Source: Gammaproteobacteria bacterium (lineage in GTDB: Bacteria; Pseudomonadota; Gammaproteobacteria; DSM-16500). From it: a DNA stretch of 64,000 bases. The first letter of the stretch is position 1; each line of letters begins with the position of its first letter. Below, one piece after another: positions 1 to 13,700 of this stretch. The notes beneath the pieces were generated by a model. It was given only the letters and a program-made list of their open reading frames with translations. It did no database searches and was not told the origin of the DNA. The DNA is taken from positions 1-64,000 of the forward strand of contig JABDGC010000001.1 of NCBI GenBank assembly GCA_013286215.1, given 5' to 3'. A program made the position numbers and the translations under genes.

Positions 1-2305
1 AGACAGCGGTTAATCCAGAAATGGCGGCAACCCGCAGAAGGCGATCCGGGTAGAGGGCAGGTCTGGCAAAGATGGCGGAGAGATCCGCTAGAGGATCCGG
101 ATTGAGCGGTAGGGGCGGCTGAGATAGCGGGCTTCGCAGCGCATCATTTGCTTGCACAAATTTTAAAAACTCGACTGGTTCGGGGCGCTGTTGCAATTCA
201 ATGAAATACCCTAAGGTTTCAGGCTTATAATGGGGGCTACTGATGATTGAAAGAAATAATTCCGACATTTTGAGGGCATCCACAGCTTCCGGGTGCCTTA
301 GCAATTGAAAAAGCGTCGCTAAGATTTCAGGCGTGTAATGCGGACTGCTGGAGATGGAAATCAATAAGGCGGTGATTTTGTCCGAGGCCAGGGCTAAGCG
401 ATTGTTCCGCAGATCGATTTCAAGGAAAAACCGGATGGTGTTTTCGTCTTGACTGGTGCAGGCAAACTCAAACGGGGTTTTGGCAAAGGCCACGTAGCGT
501 GGATCCGGGGGCGTTTTTTGATTCATTAATTTAATAAATTGTTCCGGGTTATTTTGAAACAATAAAGGCAGAATTTTTGAATGGCCGTGTTTTGCCGCAT
601 AGTAAACAAAGTTGATATGGTCTATCTCCCAGGAGGGCATCAGACTGAATAATTCTTTTATTTCTTCTTGCGTCCCTTTTTCTAAAATAGAGATAACAAA
701 CGATCGGTTCAAGAGCTTGTTTTGCTCCTTGGCCACGTTACGGTGTTCGTGCAGGTACTCCGAATAGGAGTTGAACTGCTCTTGAAGCGCGCGATGGTTT
801 TTCTTGATAAAATCAATAAAAGTAGCGTGATCGACGCTTTCATACGCGCTCTCGGGGCCTTTGCCTTGATAGATCCGGCTGCCTCTTTTCTCAAATCCAA
901 TAATATACTGCAAATACTTTGTTAGCAGAGACAAGTCCCGGGTAATCTCCCTTTTTTTCGTGGCTTCCTCAATATTCAGGATCATGCCCGAAAAAAAACA
1001 ATTTTTCCAAGGTCTGCTATGAAAAAAAGGTAACTTGCCGGCACTGATGGTGTCGGTATAAGAACTATCCCCTGAACCGGCGACGACGTCCGCCAAGGCA
1101 ATGATTTCTTCTTTTTGTTTATCACTGATACCGCTCCCGTTGACTAAGCGAAGGACTGTGGTCTTATCGGCTTTTTCATCGCGTGGGATTGCAATTGTAA
1201 TTTCACTGGCGCCGTCGATCAGTTCGATTGAAGTGATGCCTTGTGCTTTCAATAATTCCACGTCTTTTGCCTCAAGCGGGGGTTTAAATGTTTCGATTAA
1301 GGCGGCATTGGTGATGATATCAATATGAGGCTTATCCGAAGCCGCGGCGACTGACGCGACGAATAGCTTGAAATAAACTTGTTCTTGTAAATAACCATAG
1401 GCCAGGGTGTGTGTGTTGAAATAGTCCTCTTCATGGTCTTGCGGAATGAGCTTAGCAAGGACAGCTATTTTTTCCCGGGTTCGATAAAATGAGGCTTTTC
1501 CGGCTTCAGCAACGGTTCTAACGTGGTTTCGAATCGCTTCATTAAATTTAATCCCCGCGTCGCCCTGGCATACACCCATTCCGCTCGCTGTATCGAGTTG
1601 TCTATTATTGGCATAGACTTCGCCAGACTCATATTCGTCTGCTTGTTTACCGCCATAGCCCCGCCCATATCTTATTTCGGGATATTGTCCATATTCGACG
1701 ATCGCTTGCAAAAATTTGTCTTGCAGTGCCGTCAGGATGACGGGCACTTCTTCATAATCAGAAGGCGTCAGATTTCTGGAAATATGGAGCACGGAAGAAT
1801 TTTTTTTGATGTATTCCATAAATAGACTTGAACTTTTTGAGTGTTTTATAGCCTCCGCTTCGCTGAGATATTCTTTTAGTCTCCGGCTTAACCAGATAAT
1901 ATAGGTCGCTTCTTCTGCGCGTTTGGGGTCAAATTTCTCTTCGTCATTAATAAAATAGATCTCACCCAGGTCTTTGCCTTGCATTAACATTTTAATGAAC
2001 CGTCTTTTTTCTGGGGATACAAAGCAAAGGCTTTGCATTTTGATATGAGGTTGCGTTTTTAATAATTGATGATAAAGTTCAGTAAAGTCGAGTTGATGTA
2101 CAAAGTCACCAATACCCCAGGGATGATTCCAGGCCGTTAATAAGAGGTGGTAAGGATTTTCAGGACTATAAGCTCTGCTGAGATGCCGATTCACTAACAA
2201 GCGGTAGCTTTCTCGCTGTTTTTCTTCGACTTCCGGGTAATTCGCCAGAGCGTGATCGAAATCGTGTGCTTCACTTTTGTCTTCGGGCCCGCGTCTTCTA
2301 GCCAT
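1..2305 (-). CDS. Ankyrin-effector paralogue with GT-B-like N-terminal domain (partial, runs off the left edge)
   Basis: The minus-strand frame opens with ATG at 2303-2305 and stays free of stops to base 1, giving about 768 visible residues; the C-terminus lies outside the window. An AGGA Shine-Dalgarno sits just upstream of the start. The whole visible protein aligns without large gaps to the protein at 10780-13980 (roughly two thirds identical by eye), sharing WGIGDFVHQ near residue 60, a GDSSY motif with Asp at about 413, and FHSRPWKNCFFS after it. In the paralogue these lie in an unknown ~550-residue domain followed by helical and ankyrin repeats; the ankyrin part of this copy would be beyond the edge. 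The GDS-x-x-x-A-x-x-AGK pattern resembles the nucleotide-sugar site of GT-B glycosyltransferases such as EarP, but that is inference. Probably a secreted host-directed protein. Confidence 0.8.
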   Translation of the reverse strand, partial: MARRRGPEDKSEAHDFDHALANYPEVEEKQRESYRLLVNRHLSRAYSPENPYHLLLTAWNHPWGIGDFVHQLDFTELYHQLLKTQPHIKMQSLCFVSPEKRRFIKMLMQGKDLGEIYFINDEEKFDPKRAEEATYIIWLSRRLKEYLSEAEAIKHSKSSSLFMEYIKKNSSVLHISRNLTPSDYEEVPVILTALQDKFLQAIVEYGQYPEIRYGRGYGGKQADEYESGEVYANNRQLDTASGMGVCQGDAGIKFNEAIRNHVRTVAEAGKASFYRTREKIAVLAKLIPQDHEEDYFNTHTLAYGYLQEQVYFKLFVASVAAASDKPHIDIITNAALIETFKPPLEAKDVELLKAQGITSIELIDGASEITIAIPRDEKADKTTVLRLVNGSGISDKQKEEIIALADVVAGSGDSSYTDTISAGKLPFFHSRPWKNCFFSGMILNIEEATKKREITRDLSLLTKYLQYIIGFEKRGSRIYQGKGPESAYESVDHATFIDFIKKNHRALQEQFNSYSEYLHEHRNVAKEQNKLLNRSFVISILEKGTQEEIKELFSLMPSWEIDHINFVYYAAKHGHSKILPLLFQNNPEQFIKLMNQKTPPDPRYVAFAKTPFEFACTSQDENTIRFFLEIDLRNNRLALASDKITALLISISSSPHYTPEILATLFQLLRHPEAVDALKMSELFLSIISSPHYKPETLGYFIELQQRPEPVEFLKFVQANDALRSPLSQPPLPLNPDPLADLSAIFARPALYPDRLLRVAAISGLTAV

Positions 2306-2345
2306 AAAGTTTCCTGCCTACATGGTAATGGGTAGAGCTACCTTA

Positions 2346-2351
2346 ATTATA
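2346..2351 (-). promoter_or_regulatory. Probable -10 box (TATAAT) of the truncated ankyrin gene
   Basis: On the minus strand a perfect TATAAT preceded by C lies about 40 bases before the ATG at 2305. The paralogous gene at 13980 has the same box, with similar flanking bases (GC-rich run ending in CTATAATT), at the same distance. No good -35 hexamer is visible in either. A C just before the -10 is common in sigma-S dependent promoters, so stationary-phase expression is possible. Confidence 0.5.
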
Positions 2352-2462
2352 GTGCACCCGTTTCTATTCAGTTCTGTGTTTTTCAGACTAGCACCCCGCG
2401 CATCGTAAAATAAACATTATAAATCATAATGTTAACTTCCGAATCCCGCCTCCATTTTGAGT

Positions 2463-2468
2463 TATAAT
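2463..2468 (+). promoter_or_regulatory. Probable -10 box of the 338-residue unknown gene
   Basis: TATAAT lies about 44 bases before the ATG at 2512 in the space between two divergent genes. No convincing -35 is seen. A GAGGTG Shine-Dalgarno precedes the ATG. Confidence 0.4.
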
Positions 2469-2511
2469 AAGGATAGAAGCTAGAAGTTAGCCCTAAAAAT
2501 CGAGGTGTTCT

Positions 2512-3528
2512 ATGCACACGAGTCAGGGACCTACACTGGATGAGACGCTGACCTTTGTTAAAAGAGCGGGCTTTGCCGCGGATAAAAATCGGGCTAAACA
2601 GCATCTCGAGAATCTTTTGTATATGAAAAGCGTTCTCTATCTTGACGATAAAAATAATGAAAAGCATATGAGCCGTATCAAGGCGGTGCTTGATTCGGTG
2701 AAAAAAGAATATAGCAAAGAACTCAGCGAAGTCGCTCCGGCCGAGGGGACGATTTATTTGGTCGCGCAGATTCTTGTGGCGAATAAAATCATCGATGCGG
2801 GAATCACGCGTGTAAAAGCGCTCATTGAGCGGGGTGGTCCGGTTAGTCGGGAGCAGGAAATGAAACCAACGGATCTCCCTCAGGTCGTGGCCGCGGCGAA
2901 GGCCGGTCCAGACCCGGCTAGACCGACGGCGGGAGCGGCGATCAGTCCTCCGGAAGTCAAGGAGAATCCGAAGTTAAGGGAGACGCTGGGCTTTCTCGTG
3001 AGCATTGTCGGCGATCCTTTGCGGACCACAAATAAAATCCCCGCGCACCTCAGTAACCTGGAAAAGATTAGCAAGCTGATCAAGCGCAATTATCAGGACC
3101 TCAAGATACAAAAAATCAACGAAAATATTCTCGGAATTTTAGGCAAGATTTTTGGCACGAATAGCCGCAAAGAGACCAATCAGGCTCTGGACAATAGTCT
3201 CAAGATTTTGAAAAATCTGCCGCAATATAAGACGCTGATCGGCGTCTTTGAGGCCGACGTTAAAAACTATATTTTGGCTCAAGTGGAGCGGGGGACAGAA
3301 GCGACAACCGCTTCCCGGCTAGCGCATGTTGATCAATTTTACGCGGATTTCAAGGATGAGAAGAATATGGTGAAAAAAGTAAACATGCTCAGAACTGTCT
3401 TGACCAGCCCCTCCTATAAATATGACAAGGAGCTCAATGCTGCCAGCCTCAAGCTGCTCAAGGGCTTGGAGGCCATGGGCTTGCATCTGGATGCCGCTTC
3501 TTTAGGGCCCGAAAAAGGGAACAAATAA
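2512..3528 (+). CDS. Unknown, mostly helical 338-residue protein
   Basis: I do not recognise a family. The ATG follows a good GAGGTG ribosome-binding site. The protein has no signal peptide and no membrane segment. Residues 1-110 are rich in Lys, Glu and Leu and look helical; a Pro/Ala/Gly-rich linker spans about 120-155; the rest (about 155-330) is again helical, with many lysines. It is transcribed divergently from the ankyrin effector on its left and lies next to an insertion-sequence remnant on its right, so its context is an accessory, effector-like region. It could be a secreted protein or a cytosolic partner of one; there is no direct evidence for either. Confidence 0.6.
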   Translation: MHTSQGPTLDETLTFVKRAGFAADKNRAKQHLENLLYMKSVLYLDDKNNEKHMSRIKAVLDSVKKEYSKELSEVAPAEGTIYLVAQILVANKIIDAGITRVKALIERGGPVSREQEMKPTDLPQVVAAAKAGPDPARPTAGAAISPPEVKENPKLRETLGFLVSIVGDPLRTTNKIPAHLSNLEKISKLIKRNYQDLKIQKINENILGILGKIFGTNSRKETNQALDNSLKILKNLPQYKTLIGVFEADVKNYILAQVERGTEATTASRLAHVDQFYADFKDEKNMVKKVNMLRTVLTSPSYKYDKELNAASLKLLKGLEAMGLHLDAASLGPEKGNK

Positions 3529-3580
3529 GGCTACCCACAAAGAGGGAATTATCATGTTCTATAGCGCCTCCCTTTGAAAA

Positions 3581-3599
3581 GGCCTTGTTGCGTAAATAG
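3581..3599 (+). repeat. Left terminal inverted repeat of the IS5-family remnant
   Basis: GGCCTTGTTGCGTAAATAG, matching the reverse complement of 5917-5935 with one mismatch. Confidence 0.8.
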
Positions 3600-3672
3600 G
3601 GGGCAAATAAAAGTTACGAACACGATAGATACGGTATAAACTTCGTTTCGACTAAAAAATGGAGTTTTACCA

Positions 3673-3801
3673 ATGGCTAAGAAAGCCCATCGTGCTCGTA
3701 ACTGGAAGAACTATAACAAATCTCTAGTATCCCGGGGAAGTATTACCGTTTGGATTGATAAAAAAAGCTTTAAAAATTGGTATAATGCTACCGAAACGCG
3801 C
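3673..3801 (+). pseudogene. IS5-family transposase, N-terminal fragment
   Basis: The ATG at 3673 starts a reading frame whose first ~43 residues (RNWKNYNKSLVSRGSITVWI, then an NWYNATE stretch) match the N-terminus typical of IS5/IS1031-type DDE transposases, normally about 300 residues long. After NWYNATE the similarity ends where the IS200/IS605 left end begins, so the open frame to 3960 is chimeric. The catalytic DDE core is absent; this fragment cannot act alone. The C-terminal piece lies at about 5590-5873. Confidence 0.75.
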
Positions 3802-3865
3802 CGCAGTGCTCCAGTCATAGCGAATTCCATGCCAGCTTTGCGCTTGGCTGGAGGTGAAGCGGCGC
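3798..3865. repeat. Left-end imperfect hairpin of the IS200/IS605 element
   Basis: The outer arms GCGCCGC (3798-3804) and GCGGCGC (3859-3865) and the inner arms CTCCAG (3809-3814) and CTGGAG (3848-3853) can pair into one long stem-loop, as expected for a TnpA recognition hairpin. Confidence 0.55.
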
Positions 3866-3881
3866 ACAGCGCGAAGCGGTG

Positions 3882-4298
3882 TCATTCAGGTGTATTTTGT
3901 TGCTCGATATATTGTTTGATAATTGAGAGTGGTGCTCCTCCGCATGTTAAGATACAATAGCTCCTGCTCCAAAATACTGGCTTCTTCCAGTATATCTTCG
4001 CCAAGTGCGCTGCGAATTCTTTACGAATTAATCTCGAGGTAACGGTCTTCAGGTTGTTTACAAAAACAGAAGGTGCCACTTTAGGATTGAGCGAAAGTAA
4101 TAAATGAAGATGATCTGCCTCACCATTAAATTCCAGTAATTCACATTCCCACTTTTGAGTCAGTTCAGTGCAAATTGTTTTTAAGCGTGCAAGCAGGGGG
4201 GCGGTGATGCATTTACGTCGATATTTTGTCACGATAACTAAGTGATAGTGAAGGTTGAAAGCGCAGTGAAATAAGTGCTTAAATTGTTGTTTATTCAT
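3882..4298 (-). CDS. tnpA: IS200/IS605-family Y1 transposase TnpA
   Basis: This is a single-strand transposase of the HUH-Y1 family that cuts and rejoins element ends at hairpins. The HUH pair is visible in EADHLHLLLSL and the catalytic Tyr near the C-terminus in SIIKQYIEQQ. The N-terminus (HLFHCAFNLHYHLVIVTKYRR) is typical of the family. I place the start at the ATG of MNKQQFKHLF (4298), giving 138 residues; an upstream ATG at 4322 would add eight residues and overlap the tnpB start. Neither has a clear Shine-Dalgarno. The protein looks intact and may still be functional, although its partner tnpB is frameshifted. Confidence 0.85.
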   Translation of the reverse strand: MNKQQFKHLFHCAFNLHYHLVIVTKYRRKCITAPLLARLKTICTELTQKWECELLEFNGEADHLHLLLSLNPKVAPSVFVNNLKTVTSRLIRKEFAAHLAKIYWKKPVFWSRSYCILTCGGAPLSIIKQYIEQQNTPE

Positions 4299-4320
4299 AA
4301 TAACCAAGTATAATTCTGCC

Positions 4321-5536
4321 ATGACAAATCGTAAAATAACATACAGACTTTACCCTAATCAACAACAGACCGAAAGCTTGACGGAGCTCCTTGGTTTACA
4401 TCAACGCGTGTATAACGCGGCACTTGAAGAACGAATTCGAATTTATCAAGAAATGGGTAAATCACTCTCATTTGCAAGCCAATGTAAAATTTTAACGCAA
4501 TGGCGCCAGAAATACCCTGAGCTGAAGAAACTCAATGCCCAGTCGCTGCAAGTGACGTTGAAACGCCTTGATTTAGCTTTTCAGGCTTTTTTTCGACGTG
4601 TAAAGAGGAAAGAAAAGGCAGGATTTCCCCGGTTTAAGTCGTTGCAGCGTTTTCGAGGATGGGGCTATAAAACCCATGGAGATGGTTGGCGCTTACTAGC
4701 GGGCGAGGGTCTGCGGCATGGGTGCTTACGCCTGTCTGGCATAGGATATATCAAGATACGAGGAAAAGCGCGAACGCTGGGAGAACCTAAAACGGCGGAG
4801 ATTTTGCATAAGTCTGGGAAATGGTATCTCTCAGTCACGATAGAATGTCAGCCACAACGGGTATGTGGAAGCAAGGCCATTGGATTTGACTGGGGTGTTG
4901 AACAATTTCTGGTTTCACACGATAGCCACGACCAGATCGATTCGGTCAAGAATCCCAGACATCTCAAAAAAATGCTGCCCCTCTTAAGGTCCTTACAGCG
5001 ATCCGTTTCTAAAAAGCGGAAGGGAAGTAAGAATCGCAAGAAAGCAGCTAAGCTTTTAGCGAAACAGCATCATAGGATAGCAAATCGTCGAAAAGACTTT
5101 CATCATCAAACAGCGGCGAAGCTAGTAAAAGAAAATGGTTTAATTGCTTTCGAGGCACTGTCCATAAAAGCGATGACAGCGAAGGGCGGGGCTCGAAAGA
5201 GGGGTTTAAATCGAGAGATATTGAGCACGGCACCGACACAATTTCATGCACTCTTAAAGTCCAAAGCGGAAGAAGCTGGGGCGATGTGTGTTGAAATTCC
5301 GACAAGAGAAGTCCGTCCTAGTCAAACTTGTCATCGATGCAGAAAACAAGAGAAAAAAGCCTTATCAGAGCTGTTGGCATATTTGTGACTGCGGAGTCAA
5401 TTGTAGTCGCGATGAAAATGCAGCGCGGGTAATTTTGAATTGGGCCTTAAAATGGGTATCGGGTCAGGAACTGGCCGAAGTGCGGAGCCGCAGAGGTTTT
5501 GCGGCGTTGAAACACGAAACTCCCGCCATACCGTAG
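4321..5536 (+). pseudogene. tnpB: tnpB, RNA-guided RuvC nuclease of the IS605 element, frameshifted near 5371
   Basis: TnpB is the RuvC-type, guide-RNA-directed nuclease ancestral to Cas12. The first frame gives 355 residues with RuvC Asp in GFDWGVEQFL (about D190), Glu in IAFEALS (about E278) and the first zinc pair C337/C340 in QTCHRCRKQ. It then stops early at TGA. A +1 shift after GAG at 5368-5370 restores the family C-terminus: CWHICDCGVNC (second zinc pair) and SRDENAARVIL with the third catalytic Asp, ending at 5536. All key residues therefore survive, split by one indel. It could be a recent inactivation or a sequencing error. Confidence 0.8.
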
Positions 5537-5545
5537 GTTGGCGGG
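5522..5545 (+). repeat. Right-end hairpin of the IS200/IS605 element, possible end of the TnpB guide-RNA scaffold
   Basis: CCCGCCA (5522-5528) pairs with TGGCGGG (5539-5545) around a short loop, overlapping the last codons of tnpB. In IS605 elements the right end forms the scaffold of the TnpB guide RNA, whose guide is the flanking sequence; here that flank would be IS5-remnant DNA. The RNA itself is inferred from the family. Confidence 0.6.
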
Positions 5546-5589
5546 AATAGTTCATAAGTTCCTCGCTACACCCGCCTTTGTCGTCGACA

Positions 5590-5873
5590 AAAAACAGTCA
5601 AATTACCCTCATTCTAATCCGAAACATAAAGCGAAAAAGGAATCTGAAATAAAACGGCCGAGAGATCAGGTAGTTTGGCTAATTCAGCAAAATGGAAGAA
5701 AGGAATGGAAACAACAAAGCGGCTATCACAGAAGAAGCTTGGCTGAAACCGCATTTTATCGCTATAAACAGCTTATTGGAGATAATTTAAGCGCCAGATT
5801 GCTAGAAAATCAAGAGACAGAAGCTCTCCTTAGCTGTCATTTATTAAACAAAATGACCTTGGAAATGAGCTAA
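5590..5873 (+). pseudogene. IS5-family transposase, C-terminal fragment
   Basis: Reading in the frame that ends at 5873, the protein matches the end of IS5-type transposases: RPRDQVVWLIQQNGRKEWK, then SGYHRRSLAETAFYRYKQL with the catalytic Glu of the DDE triad in SLAET, then LSARLLENQETEALL. There is no start codon of its own; the upstream part of this open frame (from 5538) is IS605 sequence. Together with 3673-3801 it represents one transposase gene that lost its middle. Confidence 0.75.
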
Positions 5874-5916
5874 CTTCGCCTTTGATGTTTGAGGAAGGAT
5901 TTATATGGTCCTTTTT

Positions 5917-5935
5917 CTATTTGCGCAACAAGGCC
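5917..5935 (-). repeat. Right terminal inverted repeat of the IS5-family remnant
   Basis: The reverse complement reads GGCCTTGTTGCGCAAATAG, pairing with 3581-3599 with one mismatch. Confidence 0.8.
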
Positions 5936-6001
5936 TTTTCAAAGGGGGAGCACTTCGCATCTTGAAGTGCAATGGGTAGATTGAGGCTCTAGCGACAGAC
6001 T

Positions 6002-10516
<4,515 letters not shown>

Positions 10517-10525
10517 TGCTACCAC

Positions 10526-10779
10526 TCTCTTAATGTGTGATGTGTGATTTATTTTGATCTTATTACTTTGTATTGTACACTAAGTGTCTTAACATAGGCT
10601 TAAAGCAACTGATTAATAGCTAAGTTATTGCATTAACTTCAGTTGTTCCCCCAGGGTGGAGGCGGGCCTTCCTGGAGGCCCCCTGATAGAAATTAATAAT
10701 ATTATTAATTAAATAGATACATAGGTGGATGGGGGTGGATTCCCCCTCCCTCCACGTTGTTGGTGGCGGGAGTAGTTCA
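10526..10779. other. 254-bp intergenic region with AT palindrome and GC-rich hairpin
   Basis: This space lies between the end of the ankyrin gene and the start of the giant gene, both on the minus strand. It contains a perfect 20-bp AT palindrome (10691-10710) and a hairpin made of CCTCCAC and GTGGCGGG parts at 10745-10770 that resembles the dispersed GTGGAGG repeats and may end transcription of the ankyrin gene. A TACAAT-like box lies upstream of the giant gene, with no clear -35. Confidence 0.45.
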
Positions 10780-13700
10780 TTAGGGTTCTATCCGACGCTC
10801 ACTTTTAGCCTCTTTTGAAGTTTTGTAGGAGTCTAAGATCTTAGCTATTTCAGCGGATATGACTGCGTTGGATTTACGGAAAGAGGGCGCTTCGGCTTTT
10901 GGTAAGGGTATTTTTTGTAAGACCTGATTCAGCTCAGTAACCGATTGGATTAATTCGTTAAAGAGAGCATCTGGTTTCCCGGGATCCTTGGCATACTTGG
11001 CGTAGATGGTGTCGCACAACTTAGACAAGGGTCCATGCTGGATCCCCATCAGTTTCTCTGTGAGGGTATGAAGACGCATAAAATCATCATACAGCTCCTG
11101 CAGGGTATCCTCGCATCCAGCAAACCCTCCGGATACTTGAATGGTGCGCCGAAGTTTTTCAATAGCCGCCTTTTTTGGTGAACCTTCTTCCATTTTAAGT
11201 TCATTGAGCTTTCGATATAACAAGACCCGCATAATGTTAGGGTATCCTGCTGCTCGTGCAAGCCCAAGCGGTGTTTCAATCTCTTGTCGGGAGGGCGGGA
11301 CGACAGATTCAAGGTCGGAGGCGGAAGCCCTTGGATCGGGGTTTGCGCCTTTTTTAAGGAGGAGCTTAACGACAGTTATATGGTTATTGCGTACTGCATC
11401 ACAAAGGAGCTTATCCAGGCTAACGCCCGAGTATGCGAGCAAGAGATCAATGAGTTCAGTAGTCTCTTTATTTACTGCCGTATAGAGTGGGGTGCGAATA
11501 ATAGAATCCGCGCTGCTTTGCTTGTCCCTGGCATTGATGTTTGCACCTTTCTCAAGGAGTATCTTAATAATTTCGATACTCCCATCCTTTTTTAGCGCGA
11601 GGTTGAGAAGGTCGTCCGCTTGACTTCGGTCAAAATCTGGTTTCAGTGCGAGCAAGGCTTTAAAGGTCGCTGTCAGCCCCGTTGCGACGGCAACATGCAT
11701 AAACAGATCCAGAGAGGGGAAGGGTATGACAAAAAGAGAAGCTAGATCTTGCATTGGCTGCGGATAGGAATAGCTCCAAGAAGAGGGTAGCGCACGGCGG
11801 AGTTCATCATCTTTTTGTACTATTTTTAAAAATGCAATGATTTCAGGCTGGTTTTGGAATTGCATAAATAAACTGAGCGCTTCCGGCTTGTAGTAGGGAC
11901 TGTTGATGACGGCCAGGAAGAATTCCGCCATTTTATCGGCGTCGACTGTTTCGGGATGATTTAACAATTGAAAAAAGGTAGCCAAGGTTTGAGGCGTGTA
12001 ATTGGGACTGCTGGTGATTCCAATCAAGAGGGTGGTCAGTGCTGCTGAGTCGAGGGCTAGGCTATTTTTCCGTAGATAGATTTCAAGGAAAAAGCGAACG
12101 GTTTTTTCATCGTGACTGGCACAGGCAAGCTCAAGGGGTGTTTTGGCCTGGGAAGTGTAGCGCGGACCGGATGGCGTCCTTTGATCCATGAATTGAATAA
12201 ACTGTCTTGGGTTCTTTCGAAACAAGAGATCAAGAACGTTTGAAAGGCGGTGCTTTGCCGCATAGTAAACAAAATTAATAGGACCGATCTCCCAGGAGGG
12301 CATGAGATCCAATAATTCATTTATTTCCTCAGCGGAGCCTTTTTCTAAAATAGAGATCACAAAGGAGCGGTTGAAGAGCTTGTTTTGCTCCTGGGCCAGG
12401 TTGCGATTTTCGTGCAAGTACTCGGCATAATATTGGAACTGCTCTTGAAGCGCGCGGTGATTTTCTTTGATAAAAGCGATAAAAGTAGCGTGATCGACCA
12501 TTTCACCTGCACTGACGGGGCCCTTGTCTTGGTATGGAAAGCTGTCCGCTTCTTCAAAGCCAATAATATACTTGAAATACAGCGTTAGAAGGGACAAATC
12601 CCGGGGGATCTCTCCATTTTTTCTGGCCTCTTCGATAGTCAGGACCATGCTCGAAAAAAAACAATTTTTCCAGGGCCTGCTATGAAAAAAGGGGAATTTA
12701 CCGGCGCTGATCGCGTCTGAATAAGAGCTATCGCCCGAGCCGGCGACGACGTCCGCCAACGCAATGATTTCTTCTTTTTGGTGATTCGTCATGCCGCTTC
12801 CGCTGACGAAGCGAAGGACTTTTGATTTTTCGGGTTTTTCATCGTAGGGAATTGGAATTACTCTTTTATCGTCACCGTCAATCACTTCGATTGAAGTGAT
12901 GCCTTGCGCTTTTAATAATTCCAGGTCCTTTTGATCAAGCGGTAGTTTAAATTTTTCGATTACAGCGGCATTGGTGATGATATCAATATAAGATTTATCC
13001 GAAGTCGCGGCGACCGACGCCACGAAGAGATTAAAATAGGCAGGTTCTTGTAAATAACCATAGGCGAGCGTGTGGGTATCGAAATAGTCTTCTTCACGGC
13101 CTTTCGGAATGATCTTGGAAAGGACATCCATTTCCCCCCGGGATTTATAAAAAGCTGCTTTTCCTGCTTCGGCAACGGTTTTAACCTGCCTTCGAATATT
13201 TTCATTAAATTTAATCCCAGCGTCGCCTGCGCACACGCCCATTCCGATCGCGGTATCCACTTGCCGATAATTGCGCTTGCCGGGCTTCGTAAGGTTGAAT
13301 TGACTTAGACCGTCATATCCTAGACCACCATATCCCTTGCCATATTGTATTTCGGGATAGCGGCCATATTCACCGATTGCTTGTAAGAATTTATCTTCAA
13401 GGATCGTCAAGATCACGGGCACCTCTTCATAATCCGATGGTATCAAAATTCTGGAAATGTGGAGAACGGAAGAATTTTTTTTGATGTATTCCTTGAAGAG
13501 ACTTGAACTCTTTGAGTGCTTGATCACTTCGGCGTCGCGGAGTAGTTCCTTTTGCTCTGGACTTGACCAGAGAATGGCAGTGGCAGTTTCTGCGCGCTTG
13601 GGGTCAAACTTCTCTTCGTCATCAAAAAAATAGATGTCACCCAGGTCTTTGCCTTGTAATAATATTTTAATGAGCTGTTGTTTCTCAGGGGATATAAAGC

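Larger units (their letters stand above)
3798..5557. mobile_element. IS200/IS605-family element (divergent tnpA and tnpB)
   Basis: The element has a Y1 HUH transposase gene (tnpA) on the minus strand and a tnpB gene on the plus strand, with starts facing away from each other around 4300-4321. Subterminal hairpins lie at both ends (3798-3865 and 5522-5545), as expected for elements moved as single strands. The exact ends cannot be fixed by eye: the left limit is put where IS5 similarity stops and the right limit just after the right hairpin. It lies inside the IS5-family remnant, and about 170 transposase codons of the host element are missing at the junction. Confidence 0.8.
3581..5935. mobile_element. 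IS5-family element remnant, interrupted by an IS200/IS605 element
   Basis: Inverted ends at 3581-3599 and 5917-5935 match at 18 of 19 bases (GGCCTTGTTGCGYAAATAG), typical of the IS5 superfamily. Inside the left end lies the start of a DDE transposase and inside the right end its C-terminus; the central part, with the first two catalytic Asp residues, is missing and an IS200/IS605 element occupies the place. The bases outside both ends (CCTTTGAAAA on the left, TTTTCAAAGG on the right) continue the symmetry for about 11 bases. Part of that outer motif also occurs alone near 14180, so the element may have landed in a dispersed repeat. Confidence 0.8.

Noticed and set aside
3801-3960. Continuation of the N-terminal transposase frame to 3960
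   Set aside because: The residues after NWYNATE do not resemble a transposase and derive from IS605 left-end DNA and the antisense of tnpA.
10765-10782. Similarity to the IS605 right end (GGCGGGAGTAGTTCAT versus GGCGGGAATAGTTCAT at 5540)
   Set aside because: The match is about 16 bases, overlaps the ankyrin stop codon and lies in a GC-rich hairpin of another repeat family; not enough to call a second IS605 end.
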